A stretch of DNA of 64,000 nucleotides from Edaphochlamys debaryana (lineage: Eukaryota > Chlorophyta > Chlorophyceae > Chlamydomonadales). The position numbers and the translations under genes were made by a program. Location of the stretch: positions 62,001-126,000 of the forward strand of contig JAEHOE010000028.1 of assembly GCA_016858145.1 (NCBI GenBank). Direction: 5' to 3'. Of the stretch, positions 47,701 to 59,200 are shown piece after piece. The stretch's first letter is position 1. Each line of letters starts with the position of its first letter. Under the pieces are notes generated by a model. It was not told the DNA's origin and ran no database searches. It saw only the letters and a program-made list of their open reading frames with translations.

Positions 47701-49404
47701 CGCCCTTCCGCCCCCCCACCCCAGCTGTCCAAGTGGGTCGACGGCTTCAGCGTCATGACCTACGACTACTCCTCCACCCAGGGCCGCCCGGGGCCCAACT
47801 CGCCGGCGCACTGGGTGTCCGCCAACCTCGAGGTGCTCAAGCGCGGCGGAGGTGAGACCGGGGAGCGACGCCCGGGCTGCACAACCGGCGGACCCGTACC
47901 ACCTCGGTGCTTCCCTGTTTCTTACCGCCTCGTCCCCTACCGGAAGACGCGGATCGTGTCATTCGTGTGCCACCTGCGCCTGCCCTCCTCGGTCCTCCGA
48001 CCTGCAGAGAAGGACCCCGTGCCCCCGCCGCCCGACCTGGAGCCAAAGTTCCTGCTGGGGGTCAACTTCTACGGCTGGGACTCGTGCCCCTCGAGGCAAG
48101 GCCGGTCGTTGGGGACCTCCATTGCTACTGGAGCGCGGAAGCCTTGGCTTGATCCGCAAGCTCACTCAGGCCCTGCGTCCCGGAGTTCGTACGATAGGGC
48201 TGAAGCTGTGGTGCTGCTGCTTGAGCTACTTGAGATCAAGTTGTCGTACCTCACCTTGTCCCTCGTCCTACCGGTATTCCACGCCGTTACCGCAGGGCGT
48301 CCCGAGGCAACGGTGCCGGAGCCCTTGAGGCGCTCACTGCCCCCAGCTTCCTCAAGGTGCGTGCCGATTAGTCCATGCAGCTGCTGCGCGGAGGCGTCGG
48401 GATGCTGGCGTGCCAAGCCTTGGGCTCACCGATCTCCCGCACAGGCCACAATCCCAGGTCCAGGGTATCGTAGGCAGGCTTGCTCCTCAGCATACCGTTC
48501 AGGGTTGCGCTCAGCAGCCGGGCAGCCACCACATCGCCTCGCGCGCACGCACCAATCCGCCCTCGCCGCCTGCTGTGTGCCTTTCGCACCCCTCCTTCCG
48601 ACAGCTCCTCCAGCAGCACCAGCCCGCTCTCGAGTGGCAGGAGGAGGCCGAGGAGCACATGTTCGAGTATGTGGTGAGCGAGAGGGGCTCGTGTGCTTAC
48701 TGGGTATGTCTGTTTGACAGACAGACAGACCGATGTTACAGCTGTTAACCCAACCCGCACGCCTCGTCAGGGCCAGAGTATGTGGTGAGCGAGAGGAGTT
48801 TGAATACTTACTGTGTATGCCCGTTTGAGACGTTGCCACTAGTTATGCGGGGTACCGCAAGTTATTAAGATTCAAGTGGGCGGGTGCTGCACCGAGTGGG
48901 AACAGGGGACACGAAGCTGCAGAGTCCGGGGGTCAAAGCGCGGGCGAGGGCTCAGCCGTGGTCATGACGCATGCATGCGGCTTCCCCTTCACTGGTCTGC
49001 CGCTCCGGCCCTGGTCCCTCCTCCCCCCACCCTCAGGACAAGGATGGCTTTTCCCATACGGTCTTCTACCCCACGCCCAGGAGCCTGGAGGCACGCCTGC
49101 AGGTACGGGCGCCTGGAGGGGGCTGTGAGGCCCTTGTCAACCTTGAGATACGAGGGACGCAGGGATGTCTTGACTCACAAATGCGGGGCCGGTGACAGCC
49201 TACTTCACGGCTGGCGACCAAGGGCCAGCCATCACATCAATGCACCTTTTTTCAGTCCCTAAGCGTGCTCCCCTACTCTCGCGCTCATGTGTTTATCCCT
49301 TATCGCCACGCCTTTCCGCACCGCAGGCCGCGCAAACCGCTAACGTGGGCCTGTCGATCTGGGAGCTGGGGCAGGGCATGGAGCGCTTCTTCGACCTGTT
49401 GTAA
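44741..49404 (+). CDS. CHID1: CHID1-like secreted GH18 protein
   Basis: Predicted 417 aa. Exons 44741-44864, 45121-45191, 45465-45541, 45748-45859, 46219-46263, 46523-46618, 46850-46891, 47134-47253, 47470-47547, 47725-47851, 48008-48095, 48296-48356, 48605-48673, 49037-49102, 49327-49404. A clear signal peptide (WVLAAAVLLLAMGASVVDG) starts it. Conserved CHID1 blocks follow in order: GFVLGYVTPWN, SPVWFQVK, VVPRFILEG, DGLVLEAW, GFSVMTYDYSS, LLGVNFYGWD, FYPTPRSLEARL and SIWELGQGMERFFDLL at the end. The GH18 motif is DGLVLE (187-192): the Glu is kept but the middle Asp of DxDxE is missing, as in animal CHID1, so a carbohydrate-binding rather than strongly hydrolytic role is likely. Introns 1 and 11 have GC donors. 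Exon 13 could end at 48670 instead of 48673. Confidence 0.92.
48661..48835 (+). repeat. Duplicated exon end plus donor in a CHID1-like intron
   Basis: The segment gagtatgtggtgagcgagag at about 48665, spanning the end of exon 13 and its donor, recurs at about 48777. About 50 bp of related sequence follow each copy (cttactgggtatgtctgttt versus cttactgtgtatgcccgttt). Confidence 0.82.
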
Positions 49405-50031
49405 GCACCTCGAAGGACTCCTCGATGGCAGACGTAGATCCGTTCTCTGCGGCTGGGGGGCTGGATCAGCCCTCGTTTCCCGCCCCCATGGGGGCGCCCC
49501 GCTTGTCTCTGCGACGGGCACGTACTACGCCAGCTGTGGGCGCCGCTGCCACTGGCAGCCTGCCAGAAGTACTCGGAAGGAGGAATCGGAGCCAAAGCGC
49601 GGAAAGGCGGTTCCGGAGCCAGATGTGCCGAGAAGGCGGCGAGGAAGATGCTTGTCTGGATGGTTTGGCGTGGGGAAGGGCCGACGGGCGCGGGGAAAGG
49701 CCGTGGTGGCGAGTGTGGCGCGAACGAGGCGGCGTGCGAAGGTGGGGCGGCCGGGATGGTGCTGGTGGATGTAAACGTGTTCGTGCCGACGTGGATTCCG
49801 ACTTTTCCGGTTGATCGCTGTTGCTGGAGCATCGGCCCGCAGTGTAGCAGCAGCAAGCTGGAGCAGATGTGGAGCGGAGGTCTACTTCGCGGTCGAAGTT
49901 CTTGCGGCTTCCATGTTCCACGGCTCGCTTCAGGCACCCCCGCTCCTCTACACAGCATTGTCTACTCACAGTATATACACCGAGCACAGCTACACAACAA
50001 AAGCAGAGAGACCTTTTAACAGCGCTCAGAA
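49405..50031 (+). other. 3' UTR of the CHID1-like gene and upstream region of the next gene
   Basis: A TGTAA overlaps the stop codon itself (ttgtaa), and another lies at 49770-49774, about 370 bp downstream; the second is the better polyadenylation candidate. The stretch after about 49950 is AT-richer and probably holds the start of the 50032 gene's transcript. Confidence 0.5.
49770..49774 (+). terminator. TGTAA polyadenylation signal of the CHID1-like gene
   Basis: This is the canonical volvocine TGTAA, 366 bp after the stop and 258 bp before the next start codon on the same strand. Confidence 0.5.
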
Positions 50032-51901
50032 ATGACGGACACCACCCGATTCCCCACGACTCGCGGAGACTGGGACCGAGGCATTCCTGCTATCGCAATG
50101 GACCCCACGCAAACGGTGCACCGGGCACCGGATGGCACCATGAACATGTCGCTTGCCCTCAATCCCCTTGACGAGTCTATGCGGCGGATGCAAGGCTACG
50201 AGGTTACGCGGTGAGCGGCGGGTCCCTGAACTGGAGAAGGGATGCATGGGTTGCTGCTCTCCCAACCGCACCCCAGCCTCCCTCTGGACCTCGCTCGAGC
50301 GAGGGGGCGGCCCTGGGGGTACTGGCTTGGGGGCGGCCCCAACAGCGCGTGAGCGTGCTCTCGCCGCCCGGGTGTCTGAGTCTGGCGACCTGCATGATCT
50401 GTTTTAGGTACCCGCCGTTCCAGCCGAGCCGGTACTCGCCTTCTGTTTAGCAGCTCCCTCCCACGTTCCTATCTCTGCCCGCAGTGCCCCTGCCGAAGGG
50501 ACAATTCCCAACTACAAGCCAGACCTGTTTGCGTTCAAAGGCAACCGACAGAACCCGTGGAAGTCGGAGCAAACACACTCCTACTCGCACCCAAAGGCAG
50601 GTTGCCGAGGTTCTGCCCTGGCCCTCCGTGCCAGCCCCTGCACAGCGGCGTCGCAGTGTGACCGTGCCCGTGCCGTCACCCCCACCCACCCCCACCGCCA
50701 TCATCGCCAAGCCCTCACTCAGCCTCGGCGCAGCCAACCGACTTCCTGCATGTTCTGAGCTTGATTGCATCCTCTCTCCCTTCATGTTCGTAGGAGTACA
50801 CGGCGCGCATCCTGAACGGGACGATTGTGCACACGGACGGGAACACGGAGATGGCCATGGACACGCACCACACGGTGGAGCGGCCGCAGTTCCCGCCGGG
50901 CACCATCCGTGACAAGCTGCACGTACTGCCGCAGTACATCCCCACGGCAGACCCCGCCATGGACGTGAGTAACGATACAAACCAGGCGCAGGACTGCGCA
51001 AGGCTGCCGTACTCTGGGTTCCCCTTTTGACCGCTCTCGCTGAGCGCGTCTCTCAATCGCGGTGGACTGTCGCCAGTGGACCCGCGTCCGCCGACACTAT
51101 GCTCCTGGCCAGGGCGCCGGCCTTTGACAGCAGGTGGCACCGCGCCGGCCTTTGACCGCCGTGGACCTCACCGCCCTCCTGCCCCATCCCGCCCGCTCCC
51201 CCCCACAGGAGCTCAATGCGGTGGCGCACGTGGTGTACCCCCAGCTGCCGGCGCTCATGGAGGCGTGCGGGAACTACCACGGGTGGGTGCTCGGCGGAGG
51301 CTTGGGGCTGGAAGCTTGTGGGGCTGGACGCTGTTGGGCGCCAAGAGGTGTTCAACCGAGGACGCGGCTGCCAATGCAGCCCCCTCACCTTCCTCCTCCG
51401 CTGCCTCTGGGATACTTGTACTCTTGGCCTCGAGTCGCTTGCCTCCCAGCCGCATTTAGACCCGCCCCTCCCGACCCCCTTGGCCTCTGCTCCCCCCAGC
51501 CACTCCCCCGACGGCTGGATCACCACCGCCGGCTTCATGACGGCCGCCCGCAACGCCGGCCTTACGCTCAGCCGCGCCGAGTACCTGGCGCTGGAGCGGG
51601 CGCTGACCAAGGACACTATGGGGCGGATCAACTACCTTCAGGTGGGGAGGCGGGGGGCGGCGGGAGCGGGGAGGAGCCACGGACCACGGGTTGCATGGCG
51701 AGGCAGAGGGGGGTCGGGAGGAGTGTGGTATGGGAGCGGAAGCCCGAGTTCAAAACCTTGCAGGCTCGCAGGCTCAACGTAGCTCACCCGGAGGTTCGAT
51801 TCTCCAATTCCCTTCCCGCCCCTCAGATGGAAGCCCTCGTGTCGACCGTGGCGGGCGTAGCGGCGGAGGGCGAGCAGGCGACGGAGGGCGAGGCGCAGTG
51901 A
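50032..51901 (+). CDS. Unrecognised 258-aa protein with an EF-hand-like C-terminal part
   Basis: Exons 50032-50210, 50408-50431, 50485-50596, 50794-50964, 51209-51282, 51500-51641, 51827-51901, in phase. There is no signal peptide or membrane segment. The N-terminal half is polar, with Tyr/Pro motifs such as YPPFQPSR, IPNYKPDLFAFKG and ERPQFPPGTIRDKLHVLPQY. The style recalls small algal axonemal proteins, but I cannot name a family. The C-terminal part (SPDGWITTAGFMTAARNAG, then KDTMGRINYLQMEAL) looks like a degenerate pair of EF-hand-type helix-loop-helix units. Exon 2 is only 24 nt, and intron 3 appears to start with GC (50597). The last two exons are duplicated at 55028-55489. Confidence 0.78.
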
Positions 51902-52567
51902 GCGGCTTGCAAGCTCCAGCAGCAGTCTGGCGGGAGGAGCGGGATGTAGGCTTGATAAGGTGCGCCGTCGCTGAGTGCGGGAGCGAGGTTGGTACTAAAG
52001 CCGCAACGTGTAGGGATGCAGGTGTGCAGGAACGTGCAGAAATGCATGGCCGAGGGGGTAAGAAGAGCGTTGCTGAGAGCGCTGGTGGCGGACGAAAGGG
52101 AGTTCCAGGGGAGGCAGGGGGTAGCGGCGTGGGCTGGGCCGATCAGCCAGCACTGTGTGGAGTGGACAAAGGGTGTGGCAGCAGGCTTTGACGGACCAGC
52201 CAAGCGGTGTAGATATGATGGTGAGGACAACCACCACGGAGAGATTCCATGGGAAGCGGGTTGGCAGTCGGAGCCACCAGTGCAGGCTGGAAATGCGGGC
52301 ATAGTTGGTTATTGTCGGGCGCTGAGGTCGCTTGCGGACTTGGATGCTGCAAGTCGTGGTCCCTGGCACGTGGGGGGTGGAGGAGTTGTGGGCTGTGTGG
52401 GGGTTGCCAGGGCCGCTTGGCGCGGTCCGCGCGGAGGGGCGATCCCGTGTTATGTACATTCGCCAGTGCAAAGTCGACATACTGCTGCTCCTCTCAATGA
52501 TCTGCGTACAACTTCTTGGACAAAGGCCAGGGCCCGGTCACAAGCTTTGACAGTTGTTGAATCCAAC
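51902..52567. other. Intergenic region upstream of LRR gene A
   Basis: No supported gene. It must contain the 3' UTR of the 258-aa gene and the LRR A promoter. Short stretches near 51958 (gccgtcgctga) match the equivalent region of the second duplication unit near 55585, but most is diverged. Confidence 0.5.
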
Positions 52568-54766
52568 ATGGCTGAGCCCGAGGGTGTCACAACTCTAGAG
52601 ACCCTGCTGCGGCAGCTTACCGTGGAGTCATGTGATGTCATAGTGGACGCGCTTGGCCGTGGATGCCTCGGAAGCGTGCGGCTGGCATGCCGACTGATGC
52701 GGGACTTTGTCGACGCAAGCGTGCGGAGCCTCAAGCTGACTGTGCGGCCGGGCGCAAATCCTGCAGAGGTGAGCACCAAATTGCTGCGGCGGACCACGTT
52801 TCCGGTCAACAGCGCACGCCTTCCTCCTGCAGCCCTCCCTCCCCCCGCTGCCCCCCCGGCTTGACCCCAACGATGCCGCAGGTGCCAAACCTGGAGCGCT
52901 GGTCGCGGCTATGCAGCCTGGAGGTCGTGCTAGATCTTGTTTGGACTGAGGAGTCGGAGGACCTGGGCAGCTGCCAAGTTCAGCTGCAGACCCTGCTGTT
53001 CCTTCCGCTGACTGGCCAATCGCTGGCGGCCCGCCAACGCATCACGTCGCTGGCCATTCGCTGGGAGGACAGCGACACGCTTATTCACAACCACGACGAG
53101 CGACTAGAAGCCCTACCTCCCCTGGCCATCTCCGCTCTGCCATTGTGGTTCCCGTCGCTCAAGGACCTCAACCTGGACGTGCCCCTCTCCACCGCCGCGC
53201 CGCTGCACATGCGGTACATGTACGACGCCCTCGCCACGCTGCCGTACCTGGAGAGCCTGCGCGTGCCCGACTGCAGCGCTCTGGACGGCATCGGCGCGCT
53301 GCGCAACAGCCTCAAGCGGCTGCGGCTTCAAGGAGCTGACGTCATGGTCGTCAGCCTTGAGAGACCAGAGGACGTTGCTCGCCTGACCCAGCTGTCCAGG
53401 CTCGAGTATCTAAAGCTCGGAAACGGACGCTGCACGGAGAGCATTCTTCACGAGCTGCTTAACACGCTCCCGGTGGGAAAGCCAGCGTTCGAACTGATCC
53501 TCGACTGCACCTGTCCCTACCTCAATGAGCCGCTTGAAGGCACGTGGGACTTCAGCTTCCGCAGCGGCGCCATCCACAGCATCGATTACGCCGGCGGAAT
53601 CGAGCGCCTGCCCACCGCCATCTCGAGCGTGCTCCTGCAGTGCGGCGCTCTGGGCCAGAGGCTCGAGCTGCTCACCCTGTCCCACCTATGGCTGCGCGCC
53701 GAACCCCTCACGCCCGAGCGGGCCGAGCCGCTTCAGGCGCTGATCAAGCGCTGCGGCAGGGTGGAGCTGGAACGTGCGTCCTTCCCGGGACAGCCCGCCA
53801 GGGCGTCCCTGCTTCAGGCTATGCAGCTGCTAGGCGCGCCCAAGGCCCTCGCCTGGGCTTGCCTTGAAGACCGGATCGAGCTCTCCATGGCAGCCCTTGA
53901 GGACCCTGCTCCGGCACAGGAGCCGGCCGCGGAGGCAACGGCAGCACTGCCGGAGCCGTCGGAAGTGCTGCAAAGGTCCGTCGACAGCCTAGCAGCGGCG
54001 GCGGCAGCGGCGTCCCAGGCAGCAGGCGGCGGCAGGAATAGCACTCGGGTGCTCCTCGCTCGCGGCTCGCTCGTGGGCGCCCTCGCGTTCACGCCCGGGG
54101 CCATCCTGCCCTGGTTAGCCGAGCTGGCAAGGGCGGGATCTGCGCCGGCCGCCGAGGGCGGCGACACCCAGCGGGCTGCGTTCGTGCAGGTGCTTCCGGG
54201 GGCCTCGGCTATGCTGGTTGGCTGCAAGCAGGAGCCTGGGGCAGCGGCGGCCCTGCTCTCGGCGGCCGCCGCGGCGGCGCAGCAGCAGCCGCCCGGCATG
54301 CTGGAGGTGATGCTCGTGGGGGCCAAGTGGTCGGAGCGCAACGCGGCATCGGTCCTGCGCTCCCACCTGCAGCGGGTGCGTGCTTGGGAGCAGGAGTGGG
54401 CACCTGGGTTACCTGGAGGTAGAGACGTGGCATGGCCGACGGGCCGATGGGCCTGCTTGGGGCGTACCGGGGCATGTCTTCTGCCTGCCAGGGCCGTCGG
54501 GCGGGGTGGCCAGCTGGCAAGGGCCGAAGCAATGGAGTCTGCTTGAGGCCGGGGCCGTACATGTCAGGTGCCCTGCTTCGAATGACCAATGGCACTCGAT
54601 GTCACCTCAATTGCCACTCAACCCCATTCCACCCCCCAACCCGAGCATACAGGTGATGCAGGAGGCTCTTGACGCGGTGCCGGGCATCGGCCTGGCCGCC
54701 GGCCTCGAGTGGGCCGTGGAGGCCTTCTCGTTCTTGGCCCAGCTGCCCAAGGAGCTGCGCGCCTAG
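52568..54766 (+). CDS. F-box-like/LRR-like protein, copy A
   Basis: Predicted 602 aa. Exons 52568-52768, 52882-54375, 54653-54766. Layout as in the minus-strand family member at 24653-27088: an F-box-like start (LLRQLTVESCDVIVDAL; VRLACRLMRDFVD; RSLKLTVRPG), leucine-rich segments (LERWSRLCSLEVVLD, FPSLKDLNLDVPLS, LPYLESLRVPDCSAL), an Ala-rich spacer, and a C-terminal module with GALAFTPGAILPWLAELAR and MLEVMLVGAKWSERN. There is no transmembrane or signal sequence, so it is probably soluble. It shares long blocks of near-identical DNA with copy B (56249-59596), interrupted by divergent blocks. Function unknown; substrate selection for ubiquitination is one possibility if the F-box is real. Confidence 0.85.
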
Positions 54767-55027
54767 GGTGGGCTGGAGCCGTCATGACCAGGCTGTGCCA
54801 ACTGACGCGCGGTGCGTCCTGTGGTAGGGCTGGCTTGCGGACATCACCTATGTCCCATGAGGTTGGCAGCATTTGTGGGGTGGCCCCCGCTTCATGGGGG
54901 ATCTTGTGCCGACCCCAGCCCTGGCTCGGCCCTCGCCCTCGCCCACCTTCCTCGCAATCCTCGGCCATATACCCCCCGCCCGAGATGCTGCCCCCTCCCG
55001 ACCCCCCTCGGCCCCTGCTCCCCCCAG

Positions 55028-55489
55028 CCACTCCCCCGACGGCTGGATCACCACCGCCGGCTTCATGACGGCCGCCCGCAACGCCGGCCTCACGCTCAGC
55101 CGCGCCGAGTACCTGGCGCTGGAGCGGGCGCTGACCAAGGACACCATGGGGCGGATCAACTACCTTCAGGTGGGGAGGCGGGGGGCGGCGGGAGCGGGGA
55201 GGAGCCACGGAGGGAGCGCCTACGGAACGGGGTGGCATGGTTGTTGGCGTAGGGCACTGGGCTCGTGCGTACCAGGACGTGAGAGAAGACTGAAGACATG
55301 CGTAAGAGGGGGTGCAGACCGATAAAGGAGTGGGTCACGCAGAGCGTGGGAGCTGCACTCCGGCGTTCCACGGAGGGCGGTCCCTGTGCATCTGGGTGAC
55401 GGTCCCTCGCTCCCTTTGGCCTCCCCCCTTCCCTTCAGTTGGAAGCGCTTGTGTCGGCCGTAGCGGGCGCAGAGGCGGAGGGCAAGTAG
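55028..55489 (+). pseudogene. Truncated second copy of the last two exons of the 258-aa gene
   Basis: Exon 6 copy 55028-55169 keeps acceptor, frame and donor. Exon 7 copy 55439-55489 ends at a TAG earlier than the parent (EAEGK versus a longer EGEQATEGEAQ tail). Exons 1-5 and the promoter are absent, as expected if a tandem duplication broke inside the preceding intron. The piece may still be transcribed or spliced onto upstream sequence, but I see no start for it. Confidence 0.82.
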
Positions 55490-56248
55490 GCGCCTGAGGG
55501 CGAGGCCCAATCAGTGACCCGCAGCAGAGACGGTGACGGGAGAAGGGGGCTGTTGAAGCCCGGGCTGTGGGCGCGCGGAGGTGCCCCGTCGCTGAAGGCA
55601 AGCCCGGAGTAGCGGCGAGGCGGAGGGGAACGGGGCGATGGACGGGTGGAGCCGCGTCCAAGGCGTCGTTGTGCATGGTCCAAAGCGAGACGGCGGGTGC
55701 ATGTTTAGCATTGACTCTTGTGTTCAGCGGGGGCGGTTGAAGGGGCCAGTGGGCCCGCCCCGAAGTGAGGTGCTGTGCTGTTAATGGCTATGGCTACGGC
55801 GGGCTTGCTATTCATGGAACAGCTGTGGCGATGGGGGAGATCACGCCAATGCGCCAAAGGTGTGGCATTCGGCAGAGGGCGGAAGCCAGGGTCGAAATAG
55901 CGGTGACCGGTGAGGTTCAAACCGCGTCCCCCCAGCATGCCATCAGAGATTAGACCAGCAGTAACTTGAGTACCGCAGCATGTAGCAGTGCTGACCATTT
56001 CTTTGCATTCAACCCTGGCAAGCGGTTGCAGATTGCCACGGGAAGGGACGGGGGCTCGAGGGGAATGCAAGGAGGGTGCAGGGCACGGGCAAGATGGCGA
56101 TGAGGTCGCGAAGGTTCCACTACATACACGTTCCCAATGTATTTGCCATACACACACATAGCTGTGAGCATACTGTAGTGCTTGCTTAGGTGCAGCTCAA
56201 GCTGCTTGTGCCACCAGCTGACCTTCCATTCTGCACACGCGCTGGAAG
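55490..56248. other. Intergenic region upstream of LRR gene B
   Basis: This is 759 bp with no supported gene. It is mostly diverged from the corresponding region of unit 1, with short matching islands near 55585. It must contain the promoter of LRR gene B. Confidence 0.5.
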
Positions 56249-59200
56249 ATGGCTGGGGCCGAGCAAGAAGTGATGTCCCTGGAGACGCTGCTTAGGCAGC
56301 TCAGCATGGAATCCGCAGACCGTCTGGTGGACTCGCTCGGCGGCCTGGGCAAAGTTCGGTTGACCTGCCGATTCTTGCGGTCGTTCGTCGACAACAGCGT
56401 ACGCACCCTGAAGCTTACGCTTCGCACTGGCGTTGCAAACCCGGCCGAGGTGAGCTAGCCCCGAATCCGCGGGCCACGTCCCTCCCGACCCTCCCCTCCC
56501 CCGCTTCGTGTCATTCTTACCCAGTCCCGTGGTCCGCTGTCTCAGGTCCCCAACCTGGAGCGCTGGCCGCGCTTGACCAGCCTGGAGCTGGTTCTAGACC
56601 CGGAATGGCCCGAGGAGGAAGACGACGAAGTGGGCACCATCTCGGATCAGCTGCAGAACCTGCTCCTGATGCCCCTGACCGGCCAACCGCTGGCGGCCCG
56701 CCAACGCATCACGTCGCTGGCCATTCGCTGGGAGGACGACCACATCATCCTTGACGGACTGGACGTCACGCAGGATGCCCTTCCTCCCCTGGCCATCTCC
56801 ACCCTCCCGTTGTGGTTCCCGTCGCTCAGGGACCTCAACCTGGACGTGCCCCTCTCCACCGCCGCGCCGCTGCACATGCGGTACATGTACGACGCCCTCG
56901 CCACGCTGCCGTACCTGGAGAGCCTGCGCGTGCCCGACTGCAGCGCTCTGGACGGCATCGGCGCGCTGCGCAACAGCCTCAAGCGGCTGCGGCTCCGTGG
57001 GCCGTACGTGGCACCCTTCGAGCTGACCAAGGAAGCCATCCCTCACCTCAGCCAGCTATCGGAGCTGAAGGACCTAAAACTGCAGATGGGCAGCTGCACA
57101 ACGTTGGTACTTCTCGAGCTGCTTAACACGCTCCCGGTGGGAAAGCCGGCGTTCGAGCTGCGCCTGGAGTGCACGTGTCTGCCGTCTATCGAGGAGGACC
57201 TGCACGGCACGTGGGACTTCAGCTTCCGCAGCGGCGCCATCCACAGCATCGGTTACGCTGGCGGAATCGAGCGCCTGCCAACCGCCATCTCGAGCGTGCT
57301 CCTGCCGTGCGGCGCTCTGGGCCAGAGGCTCGAGCTGCTCACCCTGTCCCACCTGTGGCTGCGCGCCGAACCGCTCACGCCCGAGCGGGCCGAGCCGCTT
57401 CAGGCGCTGATCAAGCGCTGCGGCAGGGTGGAGCTGGACGAGATCATCTTCAGCGGCATACCGACGCTCGCCCCTGTCGCCCAGGCTGTGCAGCTGCTGG
57501 GAGCGCCCAAGGGTCTGGCCCTGCCGGGCTTTGAAGGCCGGATCGAGATCAGCACGGCTGCCGCCTTCAAGGCCCCCGCACCGGCCGCAGAGGTGCCGGC
57601 AGCACTGCTTGAGCCAGCGGACCTGCTGCGGAGGGCCGTGGACAGCCTGGCAGCGGCGGCGGCAGCGGTGTCCCAGGCACCAGGCGACGACACGACTCCG
57701 ATGCTCCTCGCTCGCGGCTCGCTCGTGGGCGCGCTCGCGTTCACGCCCGGGGCCATCCTGCCCTGGCTAGCCGAGCTGGCAAGGGCGGGATCTGCGCCGG
57801 CCGCCGAGGGCGGCGACACCCAGCGGGCTGCGTTCGTGCAGGTGCTTCCGGGGGCCTCGGCTATGCTGATTGGCTGCAAGCGGGAGCCTGGGGCAGCGGC
57901 GGCCCTGCTCTCGGCGGCCGCCGCGGCGGCGCAGCAGCAGCCGCCCGGCATGCTGGAGGTGATGCTCGTGGGGGCCAAGTGGTCAGAGCGCAACGCGGCA
58001 TCGGTCCTGCGCTCCCACCTGCAGCGGGTGCGTGCTTGGGAGCAGGAGTGGGCACCTGGGTTACCTGAGAAAGAAGCAAGGAAAGTGTTCGCAGCTTTCG
58101 TGTCTCGTGATCAAGGATCTTCTCAACTCTCCAGACCGGTCGGTCTGCTTCATCAAACTCAAGAGGAGGAGGCGGGTTGACGGGTCCCTTTGCCGTATCA
58201 ATACGGTAGGGTCGCAGAAGAGACACATGGAATACATTGTGGAAACGATAATGAGGTGGCAAGGTCAGTCGCGCAGCCACTTCATTGACCATAGCCTCAA
58301 TGGGAAACGGTCCAATCCATTTTGGCATCAGTTTCCGTGAGCCTTTCACCAGACTCAAGTTCCGGGTACTCAGAAGCACCATCTGACCTGGTTCAAAGGT
58401 CACATTTTTCCGACGCTTATCCGCATCCGCTTTCTGTCTGTCCTGCGCTGACATCAAGCATCGCTTTGCCGCAGCCAAACGATCTGCTAACGTTTCCGCC
58501 CAACGTTTAGCAGCGGGCACAGTGTCACCCAGCTCAAGGTGGAGTGGCACTCGAGGGTGGAAGCCATAGTTCAGATAGAACGGGGTAGCTCCAGTAGATC
58601 GATTGATCGAGTTGTTAATCGCAAACTCAGCAGCACTCAGATAACGATCCCAGTGAGGGGGATCATAGTCTGAGTAGTTCCGCAACAGATCTCCGAACAC
58701 TCGGTTCATACGCTCAGTCTGTCCATCAGACTGCGGATGGAACGCGGTACTCAGGTTTTGCTTGGCTCCCAGACGCTTAAGTAAGGCAGGCATGAAAGAA
58801 CCAGTGAACCGGGAGTCACGGTCAGTCACAATGGTCTTTGGAAGGCCATGTAACCGCACAACCGTGTCAAAGAACAGGTCCGCTGATTGCTCTGCAGTGA
58901 TGTCCTTCTTGCAAGGAGCAATATGAGCCATCTTGGTCAAGCGATCAACAAACACAGCAATAGCATCAAAGCCTCGACGTGTCTTGGGAAGTCCCATGAT
59001 GAAATCCATGGACACGCTCTCCCAAGGTCCCTCAGGGACAGGCAGGGGATGCAGGAGTCCTGCAGGCTTGCCGGTTGCTGGCTTGCTACGCTGACAAGAG
59101 TCACAGGAAGACACGAAGTCATTCACATCAGCGCGCATAGTAGGCCACCAGAAGTTGCGGCGCACAAGCTCAAGAGTACGATCACGACCAGGGTGACCAG

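Noticed and set aside
50408..50450. Extending exon 2 of the 258-aa gene to the TAG at about 50450
   Set aside because: That would end the protein after 12 codons; the gtactc donor at 50432 keeps phase 2 into the next exon and a sensible continuation.
57861..58067. Extension of the integrase frame into LRR gene B exon 2
   Set aside because: Comparison with copy A shows the element ends at 58068; the rest is antisense to coding sequence and open by chance.
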